Source: Channa striata
Taxonomy: Eukaryota > Chordata > Actinopteri > Anabantiformes > Channidae
NCBI GenBank assembly: GCA_033026295.1
Contig: CM065179.1
Location: 21,445,275-21,509,274 of the forward strand
DNA: 64,000 nucleotides
Direction: 5' to 3'
In this document: positions 24,601-38,900 of the stretch, in pieces
Numbering within the stretch: the first letter of the stretch is position 1
Layout of the letters: each line of letters opens with the position of its first letter
Made by a program: the position numbers and the translations under genes
Notes under the pieces: generated by a model
What the model was told of the DNA's origin: nothing
Database searches by the model: none
The model's input: the letters and a program-made list of their open reading frames with translations, nothing else

Positions 24601-27600
24601 TGTTACTGTTCCACCCCCAATAATGGAGCATTTGCATATCTGTGACAAAAATGCATTACTCTTTCAATGGCTCATTGTTGATCGACATGTACGAGGTGAT
24701 TGCAGAAATGGGAAATAAGAGCGCGTGGCATGGACTTAATTGGATTTCTTATCTGGGCATTGTATGCACGATGAAACAGACCATGTCTTTGGCTCTTGAA
24801 GTCGCGATCCACGCAGGTTCAACTTTCAGCAACAGTTCCGGCCAAACTTTGCTTTTCAAACAATCTGATGGACACATAGGTGTGAAACTGATAAATAACA
24901 GTTCGGTTAACCTCGTTTTTGTGAGGTCATGCAAAGCTAAATTGTTTCAAATTCCATCTACAGATGCTATTAAGGATCAAAATTAATGTTCTAGGTTATA
25001 AAGCAATAGTTGGACACCTGTAAAATGTACTACTTGGCTTTTCTGCTAAAAGGGGAGAACACGTCATGAGCCCATTGCTAAAAAACAATATGTGGATGTG
25101 CACTGTATTATTAAAATATCTGGCAACATAACCCTTGAAAATATGAATCTTTATTTATCAAAAGGAAATTCTTTATCTTCCTGGCTGTACTGTCTTGGCT
25201 ATGAAGCAAATAAGCCCGTGAAGTGTTCAAATGTTTCCTGTTCGGAGCTGGAGAAGACATTTAGTGACGAGTCGACTGTCAGCAGGATCTCAGGGTGTCG
25301 TTATTCTGACAACGCTCATTGAATAACCCTCATTTGTGCAGGACATTCATAAAAACTACTGTATTGTGTGCTCCAAGACGCTGAAGCCCACAATCACTAT
25401 TTGTACGAGACTACATATTGTTACCTAGAAACTAAGAAAATCATCATGTTCTGTTCTGTTCTTCTGAGAATCTCTGACGTGATTTCTGGGAACTTCCGCA
25501 CAGAAGCACAATCCAGCTCTCAGGGTAAAGAGGCACGATTGGACTGTTTGTGAGAAACAATACGAAGCAAAGGAAGGATAATTCCAGCCGGTGACGATCT
25601 ACATCCTGCAGCCTTTCTCTCCTGCTCCACACCTGCTCCACAGGGGCTGCACCCAAGCATACAATGTGCAGTCACTCCGACTTCCATGCAACAGCTGGCA
25701 AATATGTCTTTCAAATATAAAGTTTAATAAAGTATTTACATATCAGTAAAAGAGATCAGCAAAATATCAAAAGTAGAATTCCTTATTTCTTTTCTTTCTG
25801 TCTTTTTTCTGGACTTTACTCAGTTGAACTCTGTTGTAATGGTGCCTGCCATTGTCTTACATCCAGCTCACACACAGAGCTCGCTGCTCCTGACACGTGT
25901 TGGCACCGACAAACATCTTCCTTCTTGTTCACACCTGCAGCTAGTCACATTTCTCTCACATTTTGTCAAGTTGTTTGATGTCAGTTAGTCAAAAACAACT
26001 TTCCATCTTTATCAGGTTTAAAGCTTTGCCCAGATACCCACATCATCACTTCCAGCATCTGCTTCCATTTTTCATTCTAATATCAGGTTAGCACGAGGTG
26101 ACTCGGCTGCTCTCTGCCGTTTGTCGGCAAACGTTTGAAGTCAGATCATTTCAGATCCTAATATATCTGCAGAAATGTCGTTTCCCTTTCATGGCATCTC
26201 TGCAGTCTCGTATTTTACACACCTCCAAATTACTGTACATCTGTGTTCATAAGATAACACTTTTCTGCTCCCACTAAAGATGTTTATACAGTGTCTGTAA
26301 TTTTTAAAATTTTGACAATATTGCAAACAACATGTTTCTAAGCTTTTATGTTCTTAACCCTTCTTCACAGTGTCGAGTGCTGGCTTCCATCCTTGCAGCC
26401 GAAAACAGGGTTTGAATATATAAAGAATACAGAAGGTGTAAAGAACCGTGCTTCATGTTTTCTTATTAATATTAATTGACTGTGCATTATTTGTACAGTA
26501 ACTCCTGCAGACTTAGTTTTTTTTTACGGTATTTTCAGAGATTTCAAGAAATCAGACCCAACACTGAGGTGGGAAAAGATGGAAAAAAAGAAAATCCCAT
26601 TTCACACGATTACACACTTCTTATGATGCAACATTTACCACATTATATGAAACAGTATCCTCAGATTATGACGAGGCCATCCTCATAAAACGTATTTAGG
26701 ATAAATAATGGTGACCTGTTGTAGATGTAAAGATGTATGAATTGAGCAAACATGTATTGGGAACAGGTGGGGTCGTCATACAGAACTGGGTCAGCGTGTA
26801 TTCCTTATGATACAGTATCGTGTGCATCGTAACCAAGCAAACTCCCCTTTTTGAAAAGTCATTAACCTTTGCATTAAAGCCATTTGACGATTATAACTGC
26901 AACAAATAGCCACAATTTCCTGGAAGCATTAAAAAATTAAAAGCCTCTGAGCACATTACTGTCTGTGTGTGTGTGAGGTGCCAACACACTAATGCTGACA
27001 AGTCTAGTTGCTCCTGTAATAAAGATGAATTTTGCTCTCCCTAAACGTCCGCTGCAGACTTTCCTTGTTCGGGGAGCTCGGCACCATCCTCAGGACTGTG
27101 ACCTCTTTCACCTTTTCTGCATAAGTTTCCACTTTAGCATTCAACTCTGCAAAGAACTCAGACTCATAACTGCAGGTCGCCACTGTGACCTCCGTAGCAA
27201 GATTTTCTCCACCTTCATTCCCCCTTTTTTCTTGTCTCCCTTCTCCTGTTCTTCTTTTATTATAACATTCTCAGTCGCTCGAGTGATTCCATCTGAGAAA
27301 CTCTCCAAAGCGTGTGACTCTACAGTTTGGCATGAATCGAAAGACACGTGGTGCTGTCATTATTTGACAGTTCTTGGACAAAAGTATGATTTGGTAAAAT
27401 TTGGACACGTTTTTTATCCTCTGTGTTTTTCACAAACTATTTTTCTATTTATTCAATCTAAAGAAAAACACTCCTTTACTATATTGAATTAGCTTTAGCA
27501 TCATTACCAGGATAAACTAAACGGATACAATCCGAGTTTACTTGGTTATTTTCTTTCACTTCCTGACTTGTCCATGGAAACTAAGATTTCTGGGTTTCCA

Positions 27601-30600
27601 GTCAGAAATGCTTATTGGAACGTCCCTTGACGTCAGATTCCCAAATTAGAAAAGACAAACCTGAGCAACTACAGCTTCGAAATCCAATATGGCTGCTCCC
27701 TTTTCAACAGAGTGACAGCTTTCACAATATGTGCACATGTTACTAGAACCTGTTTGATTATAAGCTGGCTGGTCGGCTCAGCTGTGACGTCATTCCCACC
27801 TCCATCTCCAAACAGTCTAATTTTTCCACCTTGTTCAAAAGAAAAACTCACCCAAAATTTGTTTTTGTGTGTGAGCCGTTTTCTCCTCCTGTTGCTTGTT
27901 CTTTAGGTTCAAAAGAAAAACTTGATTGAATTTCAGGCACGGACAACTGAATTTGAAGACCGACTTGGTGCCAGTTTGTTTTGATTTAAGGCAGAAAATA
28001 ATGGTGTGATCTGTTGAAATATGTTTTCCTGCACGGTGGGACTGAAGAACCCTACTCTGGATTTGAATTTTGTGCTAAGGCACAACTGTAGACACAGGGG
28101 GTCATTTTGTTTTTGCTCTGTTGCATGGTGTCGACTCTTCATAAATGAAACATTTCCTTAGAAAGTCCTTTTATGCTTCATCCTGAATGTCTTCAAAAAA
28201 AACACAAAACACACAAAAGGACAAAGACCAGAGCAGCTAAAGTCCTCCATTTAAACACATTTTAAACGAAACACATTCAAATGCAAAAGTGACTGCATTA
28301 TACATTTATGAAAAAAAAACTTTATTCCATATTTTCTTGTCCTTGGTAGTAATGCACATTTCAGATATAAAAGAACTACAGCATACTGTAGATATGAAAA
28401 TAGCATGGTCATCAGAAATGTAATGTCGATGCCGGAGCCCGAAGGCGCAAAATCATAAAAACCACCCCACTCACAGAACACCACACTGCCGAGGAGTACA
28501 ATCTCAACACTTGCACTTGACTGTATCATTGAATAATGAGATACCTATGTCACACTGAAGCCACAAATATGAAAAGACAACGCAAAAAAGTGTACAGTTG
28601 GGCATTGTGTGTACAGTAAGTTAGATAGGAGATAATACATGTCAAGAGAAGTATGGTTCACTAGTGCTGAAATACACCGCAGAGAGCAAAAGTCTGACAA
28701 CAGAATGAAAGCTTGTGGCATAAACCCACTTTGTGTACAGCAGCACAGACACACGTCAAAGTTCTCTTCAGCTCCACCCTCACTGTTACAGCACATTTCC
28801 CCCCACAAATGATGCAATGGATTCAAAGACGTAAACCATCTCTGAGCGTTTCGAGGGTAATTCTTTCAGTTACACTCCGAGTTTCCATGAGGATCACACT
28901 TTACAGCAATTCACTGAATATTTGAAAACCGAAGTCTTATTATAACAGTTTCCTCAAACGTGATTTTAATGCTGAATAAACTGAAAGAGAAACGTCTTTG
29001 GTTTATTCATCACAACAATATTTACTGAATGTGGCCTGGAATCAGTGCAGTACGTTTACTGTACTTCAAGTCACCAAAACTGCACTAATACTCAGATTCT
29101 GCCAGTTTAAACCATAAAACTTTCCAAATCACAGCAACACACAACGCTCTTTATAAGGGGCTTACATAGCACATCAGTGACACGCCAACCAAGTTTCCTG
29201 TCTACATGTCTGTCCCCATCTGCGTAAGTCCTGCTGATCCACGGCATACATGACACAGTGCCCAGAGCTGGTTCGCTGGTTCAGTCCAGAGCCACACACA
29301 TGCCCATACTGGCCTGGGATCAAATCTGAGCCTGAATCCTCCAGCCCTGTGTTTGCTCTATCTGCTCTCCCACTGTCTGGAAAGATAATACCGAAAAATG
29401 AGGACTGTCCAATTGGAAAAACAAGATGGACGGCCACAGAAAAGGGGGAGAAAGCAGAAGCTTTTTAAGAGGTAAGGACCTGTGCTGAAAGCTGGTCCAT
29501 TTACTGCAATAACTTTATAGCTTTGTAGTATCAAGTTCATATTCTGACAATAAGGCAATAGAGAGGAACATTGTATCAACGGGGTAATGGGTTAATATTT
29601 CTGTAATAGTCTCATTGCGGTAATTACTAAAGTAATGACTAGGTAAAGCTCATGGCGGCCATCTTTACCACCTCAAGTATTGAAATGTGAAATTAGGTAG
29701 AAACACGTAGTTTTGCATTTCACAGCTACTTTCCATTCAACCGTAAATGTTCTATGTAAACCCCTTATGTGAAGCCTGCACTCAGATTTAACTATATTAA
29801 ACACAGATTCAATCCATAAATCCCTTAACAAGCATATGAAAAAAGTCTACATGAGTAGTCTAAAGATGTCACAGAAAATGACCAAAAACCATCTGGAGCC
29901 ATGTTCACAATAACTCTTGACCTCTGACCTTCTTTTTCTACTTCTTATTGAATACAATTTTACCTAAACCTTCTTGTGCCTGTTGCTGCTGTGTGATATT
30001 GCCCAATAATACAAAGTGAGACAAGTATGAGTTGAGTTGACAGTCAGTATGGATTTAACAGTCAGGGGACATTCGGCAGAATAGAAACGTACCGCATCCA
30101 TTACAAATGGCTGCATCCTGGTGGCTCAGCTGGTGAAGGTAAACCAGCCTGACATCTCTCTTCTCTTTCAGTCAGCTGTCAGATTTTTATATCAATATGG
30201 AAATGCAAGAGTTATTGTAACGTATAGCACCACTCAGAATACCTTATTGCATCGCCCCTCATCTGTCAGCAGAAGACTAACATCTGGGCTTCACAGAGTA
30301 ATGAATCAACAGCAACACAAAACAAACTCCCGTCATAAACGTGCCGTGAAACAACAGTTCTGCATTCGCATTGTGGCCCACAACAAAAACCACATGTGGC
30401 AGCTTGAAATTTGTTGCTTTTATAAATAATTTTTCCAAAGCATAAATGCCAAAGAAAATAACCAAGAACACAACTGGAAGAAATGCTCCAAGTCCTTTGC
30501 GTTTGTTGAGAGTTGCCGGTGCACTAACATATGTGGCTGCGTCCGTTTTCACTCAGCAACTTGTGTGTCTGCAGGCACAGCAGACGGCACTTCACACCAG

Positions 30601-32204
30601 TGCTGACAGAGGTTACCGTTCTTCTGCTGTGTGAAATCGCTCAGTTACACATCCACTGCACAACCGCCTCAGTGTCGACGAAACATCAGCCCTGGAAATC
30701 CACTTAATGCTTTACATTTCAAAAGCCATTGTTACTATATTCCTTTTCCCACTTTGTCTGCAGCATCAAAACATATTATTTTAACCATGTTAGGGTCCAA
30801 CTTGCCTGAAAACATAAATGACTGGGCACATAGTGAAATATTTGGCACAGACATAGCGAGTATAATAAAAAGAAAACAGCTCGAAAAAGGGTTCAAAAAA
30901 ACTCCGCTTAAGTGTTCTGCCCGAGGCAAAAAGTAGCCGTCTCTAAAGTGAGGTCTTCACCACACTGAGGTTATTATTGGAGGTAAATATGTATTTATGG
31001 TGTTCATCTCAGCTCTGGGCGGGCTACACTAAGGCATTTCAATGGCTGCTAATGCCGAGTCTAAACACAGGGAAATCAAATTATGATACAAACAGTCAAT
31101 ATTAAAACTATAATTCTATCTCTGAACATGTTACAACTTCGTCTGGGTTTTGTCGGTCTATTGCATGCAAACAAGAGTCAACGACCAACCAGAGATGAGT
31201 GGTCCTGATGAGGGGGATTACTGTATTCGTGCCCTCAGCAATGTACAAGTGACAGCCATTTTATTTCAAGGAAAAGAAGTGTAAGCTCGTTGTTAGTTTG
31301 GATGCGGATGTAAGCAGTGTGGGCTGGAGCTGTGCCAAGAAGTGGCTGCTGCTGTGAGAATTTTCTAAACATTCAGTGTTGATGTGGAGATAAAAAGGTC
31401 AATAGAAAGTATGACTCTTCAATAATTCAACAAAAACACTCATTGATTTAATTTCTCCTAAAGTTATAGTTTTAAAGTATTTTCAACAGTCCCCGTACAA
31501 ACAATATAACTCTGCCGGTGTTTGCGTGTTTGTCGGTGACCTCTGTTATAGTCCAAACCCAATAAAAAACACATCAGCCTCCACTCTATGACATGTTTCC
31601 TCCCTACAAAGTGCTGGGTCGAGAGGGTGTGAAAAAATGTTTCCTTAAATTGCCTTAAACATTTTACAGTCGCCCACGGCCACGGCACATTTAACAGCTG
31701 TAAAATGTCGCACAGCGCAGACCAGCAGGGTGACTCTGGGTGCAAACTCACAGATATTCTCCCCAGAGAAAATTATATTAGAAGATGGCCAAATATATAA
31801 AATAATAATAAAAAAACACTGCCTAATTACTTTTTTGCTGAATTTGGATGAAAAAAATCAACATAAATAGTGTAAACTGAATGTAACAGCTGGACTATTT
31901 TTGTCCAAAAAGAACCACTAATGGACACCATAAACATATAAAAACTTGCCAATAAAGGCCATATTAATATTTCTGCTGCAGGTTTTTTCAGATCTTTCCT
32001 GTCCCTCAGAACCCACTTATTTATTAGACTCTATAGGGGTATTGCTGCAAGCAGGAGGAATGATTCATACCTAATGGCTAAAAGTCAGTATGAAGCGATA
32101 AGGACCTAATGAATCTTCACGTGGTTGTTACAACAAATGGCTGTTTTATAAATGGAACTCAAAGCTCAGAATGAAAACAGCCATAATCAGTCAAAGCCAG
32201 GCTC

Positions 32205-32232
32205 TTTTATTTATTTATTTATTTATTTATTA
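32205..32232 (-). repeat. (TTTA)n tetranucleotide repeat giving tandem AATAAA
   Basis: About seven TTTA units. On the gabrg3 strand they read AATAAATAAATAAATAAA, that is, several overlapping polyadenylation hexamers 440-470 bases after the stop. Confidence 0.85.
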
Positions 32233-32600
32233 TAAATCATTGTTCCCTGATCTTTGTAGCAGATAGTATCTACCCCTCCAGTGGAAGGCACTATGAATGG
32301 TTTGAATGTCCTTGGATTTTCATCAACTGGATTTGACTGATGGCTGGATAATAATGTGCCAGTACATTCCCTCGAACACAACTCGTCCTCCAGATAGAAA
32401 AGTTTGGGGTAGCAGTGCAAAGCACACTTCCTTCCTTGTCCTGTTGTTATTAGCACACAGTCCGTCCTGTCCTCCCTCTGTGTACTGCACAGCAAGGGAA
32501 TCGCTAATTTGTTGTATTCTCTCCTGAAGTCGAAGAGGCAGAATTCTCTGCTCGGCACAGTCCAGTTTCAGGTACAGCGGGAGAAGTTATTTGGTTGCCT

Positions 32601-32606
32601 TTTATT
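32601..32606 (-). other. candidate proximal gabrg3 polyadenylation signal
   Basis: TTTATT on the + strand is AATAAA on the gabrg3 strand, 68 bases after the stop. Confidence 0.35.
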
Positions 32607-32673
32607 GAAATTGAATTTCTTCTGTTAATTTGTGCTATCCTCCATGTGAAACTAACCAGGCTCCCGCGGTGTG

Positions 32674-32952
32674 CTAAAGGTAGAGGTAACCCACCCAGTA
32701 GATGATGTTGAACAGCAAAAAGGAGGTGGGAAAAAAGACGCGCGAATATGCGTCGAGTTCAAGTAGATCTATGTGGACGCGTCCTTTTCTCCACGCCCCT
32801 TCTTTACATTCCTCGAAGCAGCAGAAGAAGCTCTGACAGTCTTTTCCATCCAGGCACTCGTAGACACACGGGTCCTCGAAGTCCTGCCAGTACATGGAGT
32901 TGTTTAAAGCGATGACGGTATGTGGAGGTCGCACATCCAGGACAGAGTAGTT
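32674..32952 (-). CDS. gabrg3: gabrg3 last coding exon: loop end and TM4
   Basis: The acceptor is ctttgttacag. Starting in phase 0 it encodes NYSVLDVRPPHTVIALNNSM, YWQDFEDPCVYECLDGKDC, QSFFCCFEECKEGAWRKG, RVHIDLLELDAYS, then TM4 and TAG. The Cys-rich block in the cytoplasmic loop is the region known in gamma-2 for palmitoylation and GABARAP/GODZ binding; the same role here is inference. Confidence 0.97.
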   Translation of the reverse strand, partial: NYSVLDVRPPHTVIALNNSMYWQDFEDPCVYECLDGKDCQSFFCCFEECKEGAWRKGRVHIDLLELDAYSRVFFPTSFLLFNIIYWVGYLYL

Positions 32953-35900
32953 CTGTAACAAAGAAGAAAGTTTAAATCATGCTTACTTTTCACAAATTTT
33001 AAAAGCGATTTTTACAACCCTATATTGTATATAAAAAAAACGAAAAATCAGCCTAAACTATGGGATATTTTTTATTCCTTTAAAGAGAAATGTGTGTGAA
33101 ACGTGTATAAAACTGGAGATCATGGAGACATACTCTGAAATAATTTTAAATAACTTTCCATCTCCATCTGAATGGCTAATGTTACAGTGGGGAGTTCTGG
33201 TGACACCAAGCATGAAGTGACAGTCTGTCTCCTAGAAGACGCTAGACGAGGCCTGTCTCTCTTGGAAACTTAGACTGATGCAGTGTCCCTGAAAATAGCA
33301 ACAGTCTCATTCAAAGAGCTTATAAAGGGCAGGATCACCCTTGAAAGGTTTCTCACTTACATCGAGGGATTAAAAAAAAGCCAGAGCCAAAAGTGACAGC
33401 AATTATTTACATAAGGGCATCACCTCAATCTACATTTTATCATTTAATTATGAATTCACAATTAGGTCATTTTAAGATACACGATCAGCCACGGCATGCA
33501 CTGTGAGGAACTGTGTGTTCTGACACCTGTCGATCACATCCAGCACTGAATATTCCCGTGCTGCCCCCTGTCCACTATACAACATCCAAAGCCACGTTTT
33601 TAATTTTGTGGCTAATGCAACAAAACTATTTAATAGACCTTCAAAAACTTGGCAGCATGGACAGTTTAGTGCTGCCGTCTCACGGCTAGAACGTCGTCAG
33701 TTTGATTCTATCAGCAGCTATTCTGTGTGGAGTTTGCATGTTGTCCCCCTCTTTGTGTGGGTTTTTCATGTTAGGTTGGTTATTGGTGACTCTAAAATTG
33801 GTGTGAATCTGAGTGCCAATGATTGTCTGTCTGTGTATGTCTGTCTGTGTTGGCCCTGGGACGGACTGGAGATCTGTCCAGTATGCGGGTCTCCAGTGAC
33901 AGCTGGGATAGACTCCAGTCTACATGTTACAGGTAATGGATGAATGGGTGGAAATCTTAAAAAAACGGATTCATGGCCAACTTACTGATCTTTTAGGTTC
34001 CATGCAGCTGGGTCTTCGAGTGCTGTATGAGTAATAATTTAATGTTGCATATTCCATCAGTGCAGCAAAGACAAACAGGAAGCAGACAGTGACGAAAAGG
34101 TCCATGGCGGTGACATAAGACACTCTGGGTAGTGAAGTCCTGGCCACAGTACTGAGGGTAGTCATAGTGAGAACTGTTGTTATACCTGAAGGACACAAGA
34201 AAGGACATTGTAGGTCCCGCTCTCAGCTAACGATGGAAGTGATGGAAATAAGACCATTTTTCAGTTGACTCTGATTGAACTGTATTAAACATGTATTTCC
34301 ATTGTTTGCATTAAAAAAGATGATCTTGATAATACCAGCAACTGATTACCATTGAATCTTAAAAGCAATCCTTAAAAAAAGCACAAGATAATATGCGAAT
34401 GACACAATATCTCCAAACTGTTTGGATGCAAAGTAAGAATTAACTAAACAAATTCACAAGTAAATAAAGAAGATTAAGTAAGAAAATGTTCAACAGCAGA
34501 GAAGCAGGCTGGGGACAAGTAGATCCTGGAAAATATCAGGTGATCAGGTGAGTCTTTCAGTTTAATAGATTTACAGATGTTTCTAAAATTCTGTTTTGAC
34601 CTTGATGTAATTGTGCGGCTTTGAAAGTAGATTAACAAGCAAAAGAAAAGAAGTTGAACTATTAAAGACTGCGACATATCTGACTATATGCTGAATGCAC
34701 TGTAGCCACCTCTAGTGCAGACAAGTCGCTGGAAGAACAAAAACGGCTTCACGGCACTTAACTCATGCGAGAACACAAGGTCAATAACTTTTATAATGTA
34801 AATTTTGTTTTTGTTCTGTAAAAACTGGACTGTAACCATCACCTGCTAAATGTTACTTTGAGCACTCGGTGGAAACATCACTAAAGAAATTTCAGAATTT
34901 GTAGCACTTAAATGTCCACTACCAGATGAGCCGTTAGTGAACAGTATAATTACAGTATGATGGAACCATCTAGTGCATTTTATTTGAAGCGGGAAGTGGA
35001 ATATTCCAGCGTACATATTGGATAATTCATTGAGGCAAACTGTTATTTACAACAACGATTAACAACACTTACTGTAAGTGAAAAGCAAAACAGAAGCTGA
35101 AAGAAGCTAAAAGAATCTATAATCCTGACAGGAGTTACATACTTGGGTAAATCTCTTTGGACTAATGGAATGGACATAAAACATAGTTATATATCTAAAA
35201 CTAACAGTAACTGCAGCACTCTGCAGTTACTTTCTGTTGTCTTTTGCTATTTTTTATTGAATTTGAAGCTAACATTTGAATTTTTTCTAACAGGATATAT
35301 AGATGTCAGTCAGACCGATTGAGTGATTTCTCCAACATGTCACTAAAATCTCCTTATTTTCTCTTTCCCCCTCCTTCTCTTCCTTTCGAGCATTAAAGAG
35401 ATGCCCATAAGAAGGAGACGAAGAAGAAAAACAACATCTGAGACTGTTTCACTGGGGTTCCCATGGTAACAAGCTGGGCCCATCTATTTCAGGCGGACGT
35501 CCTCCACTTTTCCTTTAGCCTCTGCTTGCCACAGTGATTACCCTTACCTGCCTTGTGCTGATGCTGTGGCACCGATTCAAGAATTTGGGCTCTAAACAAT
35601 AGAATGAACAGCATGTCTGAGGAGAGAAAAACCCTCAAAGCATTTATCTTTGTTGACAGCTTCGAGTGGGTGAAATTGTGAGGTTCAGTATATATTGTCG
35701 ACATAGGCTACAATTCAGAAACATAAATGCCTCGCTTGATTGGCTCCTAGAAATAGGAAAGTACGATTTGTGATAACTTGCTACAGATCTCAGTTAGTAC
35801 CACAGTGATGTATTATTAATGCTCATTGCTAAGCTGCAGTGTTTGCTGTCCCAGGTTCGCTCGCCCCCACCTCCTATCTGCATCTAAGGAATAGGGCTTT

Positions 35901-38900
35901 ATCTTGCCCTTGTACCTTTACAGACACTGTACATCCATTTATCATTCTTCCTCCTGATTTGCTTGCTATTGATCGAGGCGCTTTAAAGCAAAGATGACAG
36001 ATAATTAATTTTTTCATGTCAGGTATTCATCATTTATTTTTGTCCATTTTATCCTTTGCGAATGTTGAATGCACTGGCTCTGAACAGACACTGTGAGGAT
36101 CAGCGGATGTAATGTTTTGCTGACACTGGGTCACCACTGATGCATTTGGCGAACCGAGTGAAAACCTCACTTTTATGACAAATGATTCAAGAGCTTTCTT
36201 ACATTTTTGGGTACACCTCAAAGTCTTAAATCGCTCCACTTAAACAAGCATTTTTGCTCGTCCTTAATAGAAGGCTCGGACAACCATGTGTTGCTTGAAA
36301 AATGGATAAAATCTAACACAGAAAATTTGAACAGAATCAGTTACCTTCAGCCAAAATGTTCCACGGGACTGCGCAACGACAAAAGAGGAAAAAACGTAAC
36401 AAAACAGAAAAAGCAGATGGAGTGACACCAGGCAAGTGAAAAACACACATTCATGCAGAGCACTTAAAGACAAAGCATTAAAGGAAAACATAACTGAAAT
36501 GTAAAAATAGAAACACAGAAGTTGGACCGTGAGATGATGTCTGCATTAGAATGTGTAGATAACCCTGCTGAACTGTCCACGGTACCTAAAGCGGTTCTGG
36601 CTGGCGTGGCATCTTTTTTGATCCAGAAGGACACCCAGGAGAGGACTACAGTGAGGATGCAGGGGATGTACGTCTGGATGGTGAAGTAGCCCATTCGTCT
36701 ACTCAGGTCAAAGTAGACCGTCATCACCACATAGTCCCCTGTGGAGATGACAGCAACACAATTCGACGTGAACCTTCACACAGCACAATTAACTGGAGCC
36801 ACATGTTTATTAAACAAAAACCCGATTTGTGCAATTTCCAAAAAACTGCTCGGTTACAATATGCTCCATCAGTGTGCCTGCTGCGAGTTGACGCTTTGTT
36901 AAATGTTGGTGAGCGGAAGTCTGTATTTCTGACTTGCCATCATGACTCCAAAAACGGTTTCCACAGCCACTTGAAAGCCGTCCATGTAATTATCCTTTTA
37001 ATTTTTTTAAAAATACCACTTTGTAATTTCTTGAGGCAGGGTCCCATTTCTTTTCTCTTCTCCTTTATATTTAATTCATTTTTTTCCAAAGTAAAGATAT
37101 GGAGGTGACCTATTCTAAGGTAAACAGAAAACAGAGTCCTCCAACAGTTACCACAGTGTGACACAGCGTCACGTTCTCTTCAGAAGCTTCTCCATAAATG
37201 TTTGTAGAATGGGAAGCTGTGCTTATTTTTATTGGACAGTGAGTTGCTGTTTATTGATAGGATATATAGGCACATACAAGTGGTCTGGGTCTCACATGTA
37301 AAAACTGGACTGACTTTGTTGATGACGTGTCCAGAACAACCTCATTTATAACAATGCACAAACACTGATAGTACCTGTTTTACTATAGTAAACTATACTG
37401 CAGATGGTAACAAGGATACAAAGACGGTTGCTTCATAAGGACATAAAGTTTCTTCATAAAGACGTAGTGAAATGTTGACTCCAGACATGTGAATCTGTGG
37501 AGTGTGACTGGTTCACTTGCTGGGATAGACTCCAGCACCCGTGTGTCAGGATAGGTTAACGTTAATGTATGGATGTATGAGCTATAGTTATGAATTATGC
37601 TGTTCATATTTGAGCTTTTACATCTATATTTAATATGAGTCACTAATATTTGTATGTAATATGTGTACTTATGGTAAATGTTTTAAATGATTCAGTGTAA
37701 TGAAGATGTAAGTGTTAATAAACTGCCAGCGCAAGCTAAGTGGGATATAACATATTGTGCACGTTGTTAAGCCTGGTTTCGAGTGTCTAGCTGTAAAATG
37801 TAAGATTCATGGAATATGCTATTGCTAATAATGTATAGCTTTTCTAAAAATGTAAGAGCTGAGTCAGCCGTATGCAGATCACACAGTTTCCTTTTAAGGC
37901 TTATTTTTCAGCTGAAATATTATTATTACTAGTAGGGAACTGGAACTGCATGTTTGGTTTTCCTTCTCATTGTGTTTCGGTCTGTTTTTGATTGTTTTCC
38001 ATCTTATTTTGTGTTTCTTTTTGCAGTACAATCACATGAACCTATGAATGTTTGAAAAATGTATTGTAAAAGCATATTGTGAGTTTGATGTCTTTCTTCA
38101 AACAAAAGTCAGAGGTTTGCATAAATCAAGGTTTATGAGGGCTAGATGAACAATGTCACCCTTTATAGTCTGCAACCGTGTCTGAAACGTTATTGAGTAT
38201 TACTGTAAACACAATATATCAAATGTGAAATCAAAGAACTCTTTGTCAAATTGTGCATGATGATGTAGTCATTAATAGCCATAATGCAGCTTTACATTAT
38301 CAAAGCAGTTTCAGTGCTGTGGATGGCTACGGCAGACGGAGGGAAGTTGCTTTAGTAGATGTAGAGCTGTGTTTGTAGGACTTGTACTTTCCACGTATTT
38401 ATTTCCTTGTGTCTCAGAACAAGCTGAAACTGATGAATGTGCCGCACAGTGCCTGTGCTGACTCTGAGCATCAGCACAGTTCCAGCTTGGTGGCAGCATG
38501 TGCATCTTACCTGCTGTAGTCTTTATTATGTCTGTAGTGTTCCTCAGGCCCATAAAGTCAAACTGGTAGAGACGCCAGGATTTCTGGTCAGCTGCCTCCA
38601 CAGAGTTCTTCCTCCACTTGTAAATCATCTCATCTTGTGGGTATCCATCTGCAATTACAGGGAGGGAGTGTGTGTGTGTGTGACCCTTGGTGCTACATGA
38701 CACATCCTAATGATGGATATCCTGAGCAGACACACCTAGGGCAATCCAGAGCAACATTTGTCTTGTGCTGGAGGCTGGCTAATGAAAAGACAGTGTGGAA
38801 TGAAGACAGAGGCAGAGGCAAACCCGATTAAATGCTTCAATAATGCACTGAAGCCATGTTGAGGCTGGGCCTGACCTTCACATGATCTGCACACAGCCTG

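Larger units (their letters stand above)
17986..32204. other. intergenic region between oca2 and gabrg3 3' ends
   Basis: About 14 kb separates the two convergent transcription units. I find no exon with family resemblance on either strand. Recognised contents are a solo-LTR-like element (19038-19264), a perfect hairpin (19298-19340), a second hairpin (20257-20280) and a SINE-like relic (21425-21634). Open frames up to 166 codons (26992-27492) look like chance. The rest is unique-looking sequence that may hold regulatory elements I cannot identify by eye. Confidence 0.6.
32205..32673 (-). other. gabrg3: gabrg3 3' UTR (predicted)
   Basis: This follows the stop on the - strand. An AATAAA lies 68 bases after the stop (32601-32606). 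A tandem run of overlapping AATAAA hexamers formed by a (TTTA)n tract lies at 32205-32232. Either could end the transcript; the end is an inference. Confidence 0.45.

Noticed and set aside
26992..27492. 166-codon open frame in the intergenic region
   Set aside because: Its composition is phenylalanine- and serine-rich, as expected from T-rich DNA. It shows no domain, no splice-flanked block and no resemblance to a known family.
29174..29437. 87-codon - strand frame with Cys/Gly-rich composition
   Set aside because: It briefly looked like an extracellular domain, but the cysteine spacing matches no module I know and no splice sites frame it.
33200..33300. Possible gamma-2L-like mini-exon on the - strand of the last gabrg3 intron
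   Set aside because: A Ser/Gln/Arg-rich frame is present but there is no GT donor in phase, and the family B repeat occupies much of the remaining intron.
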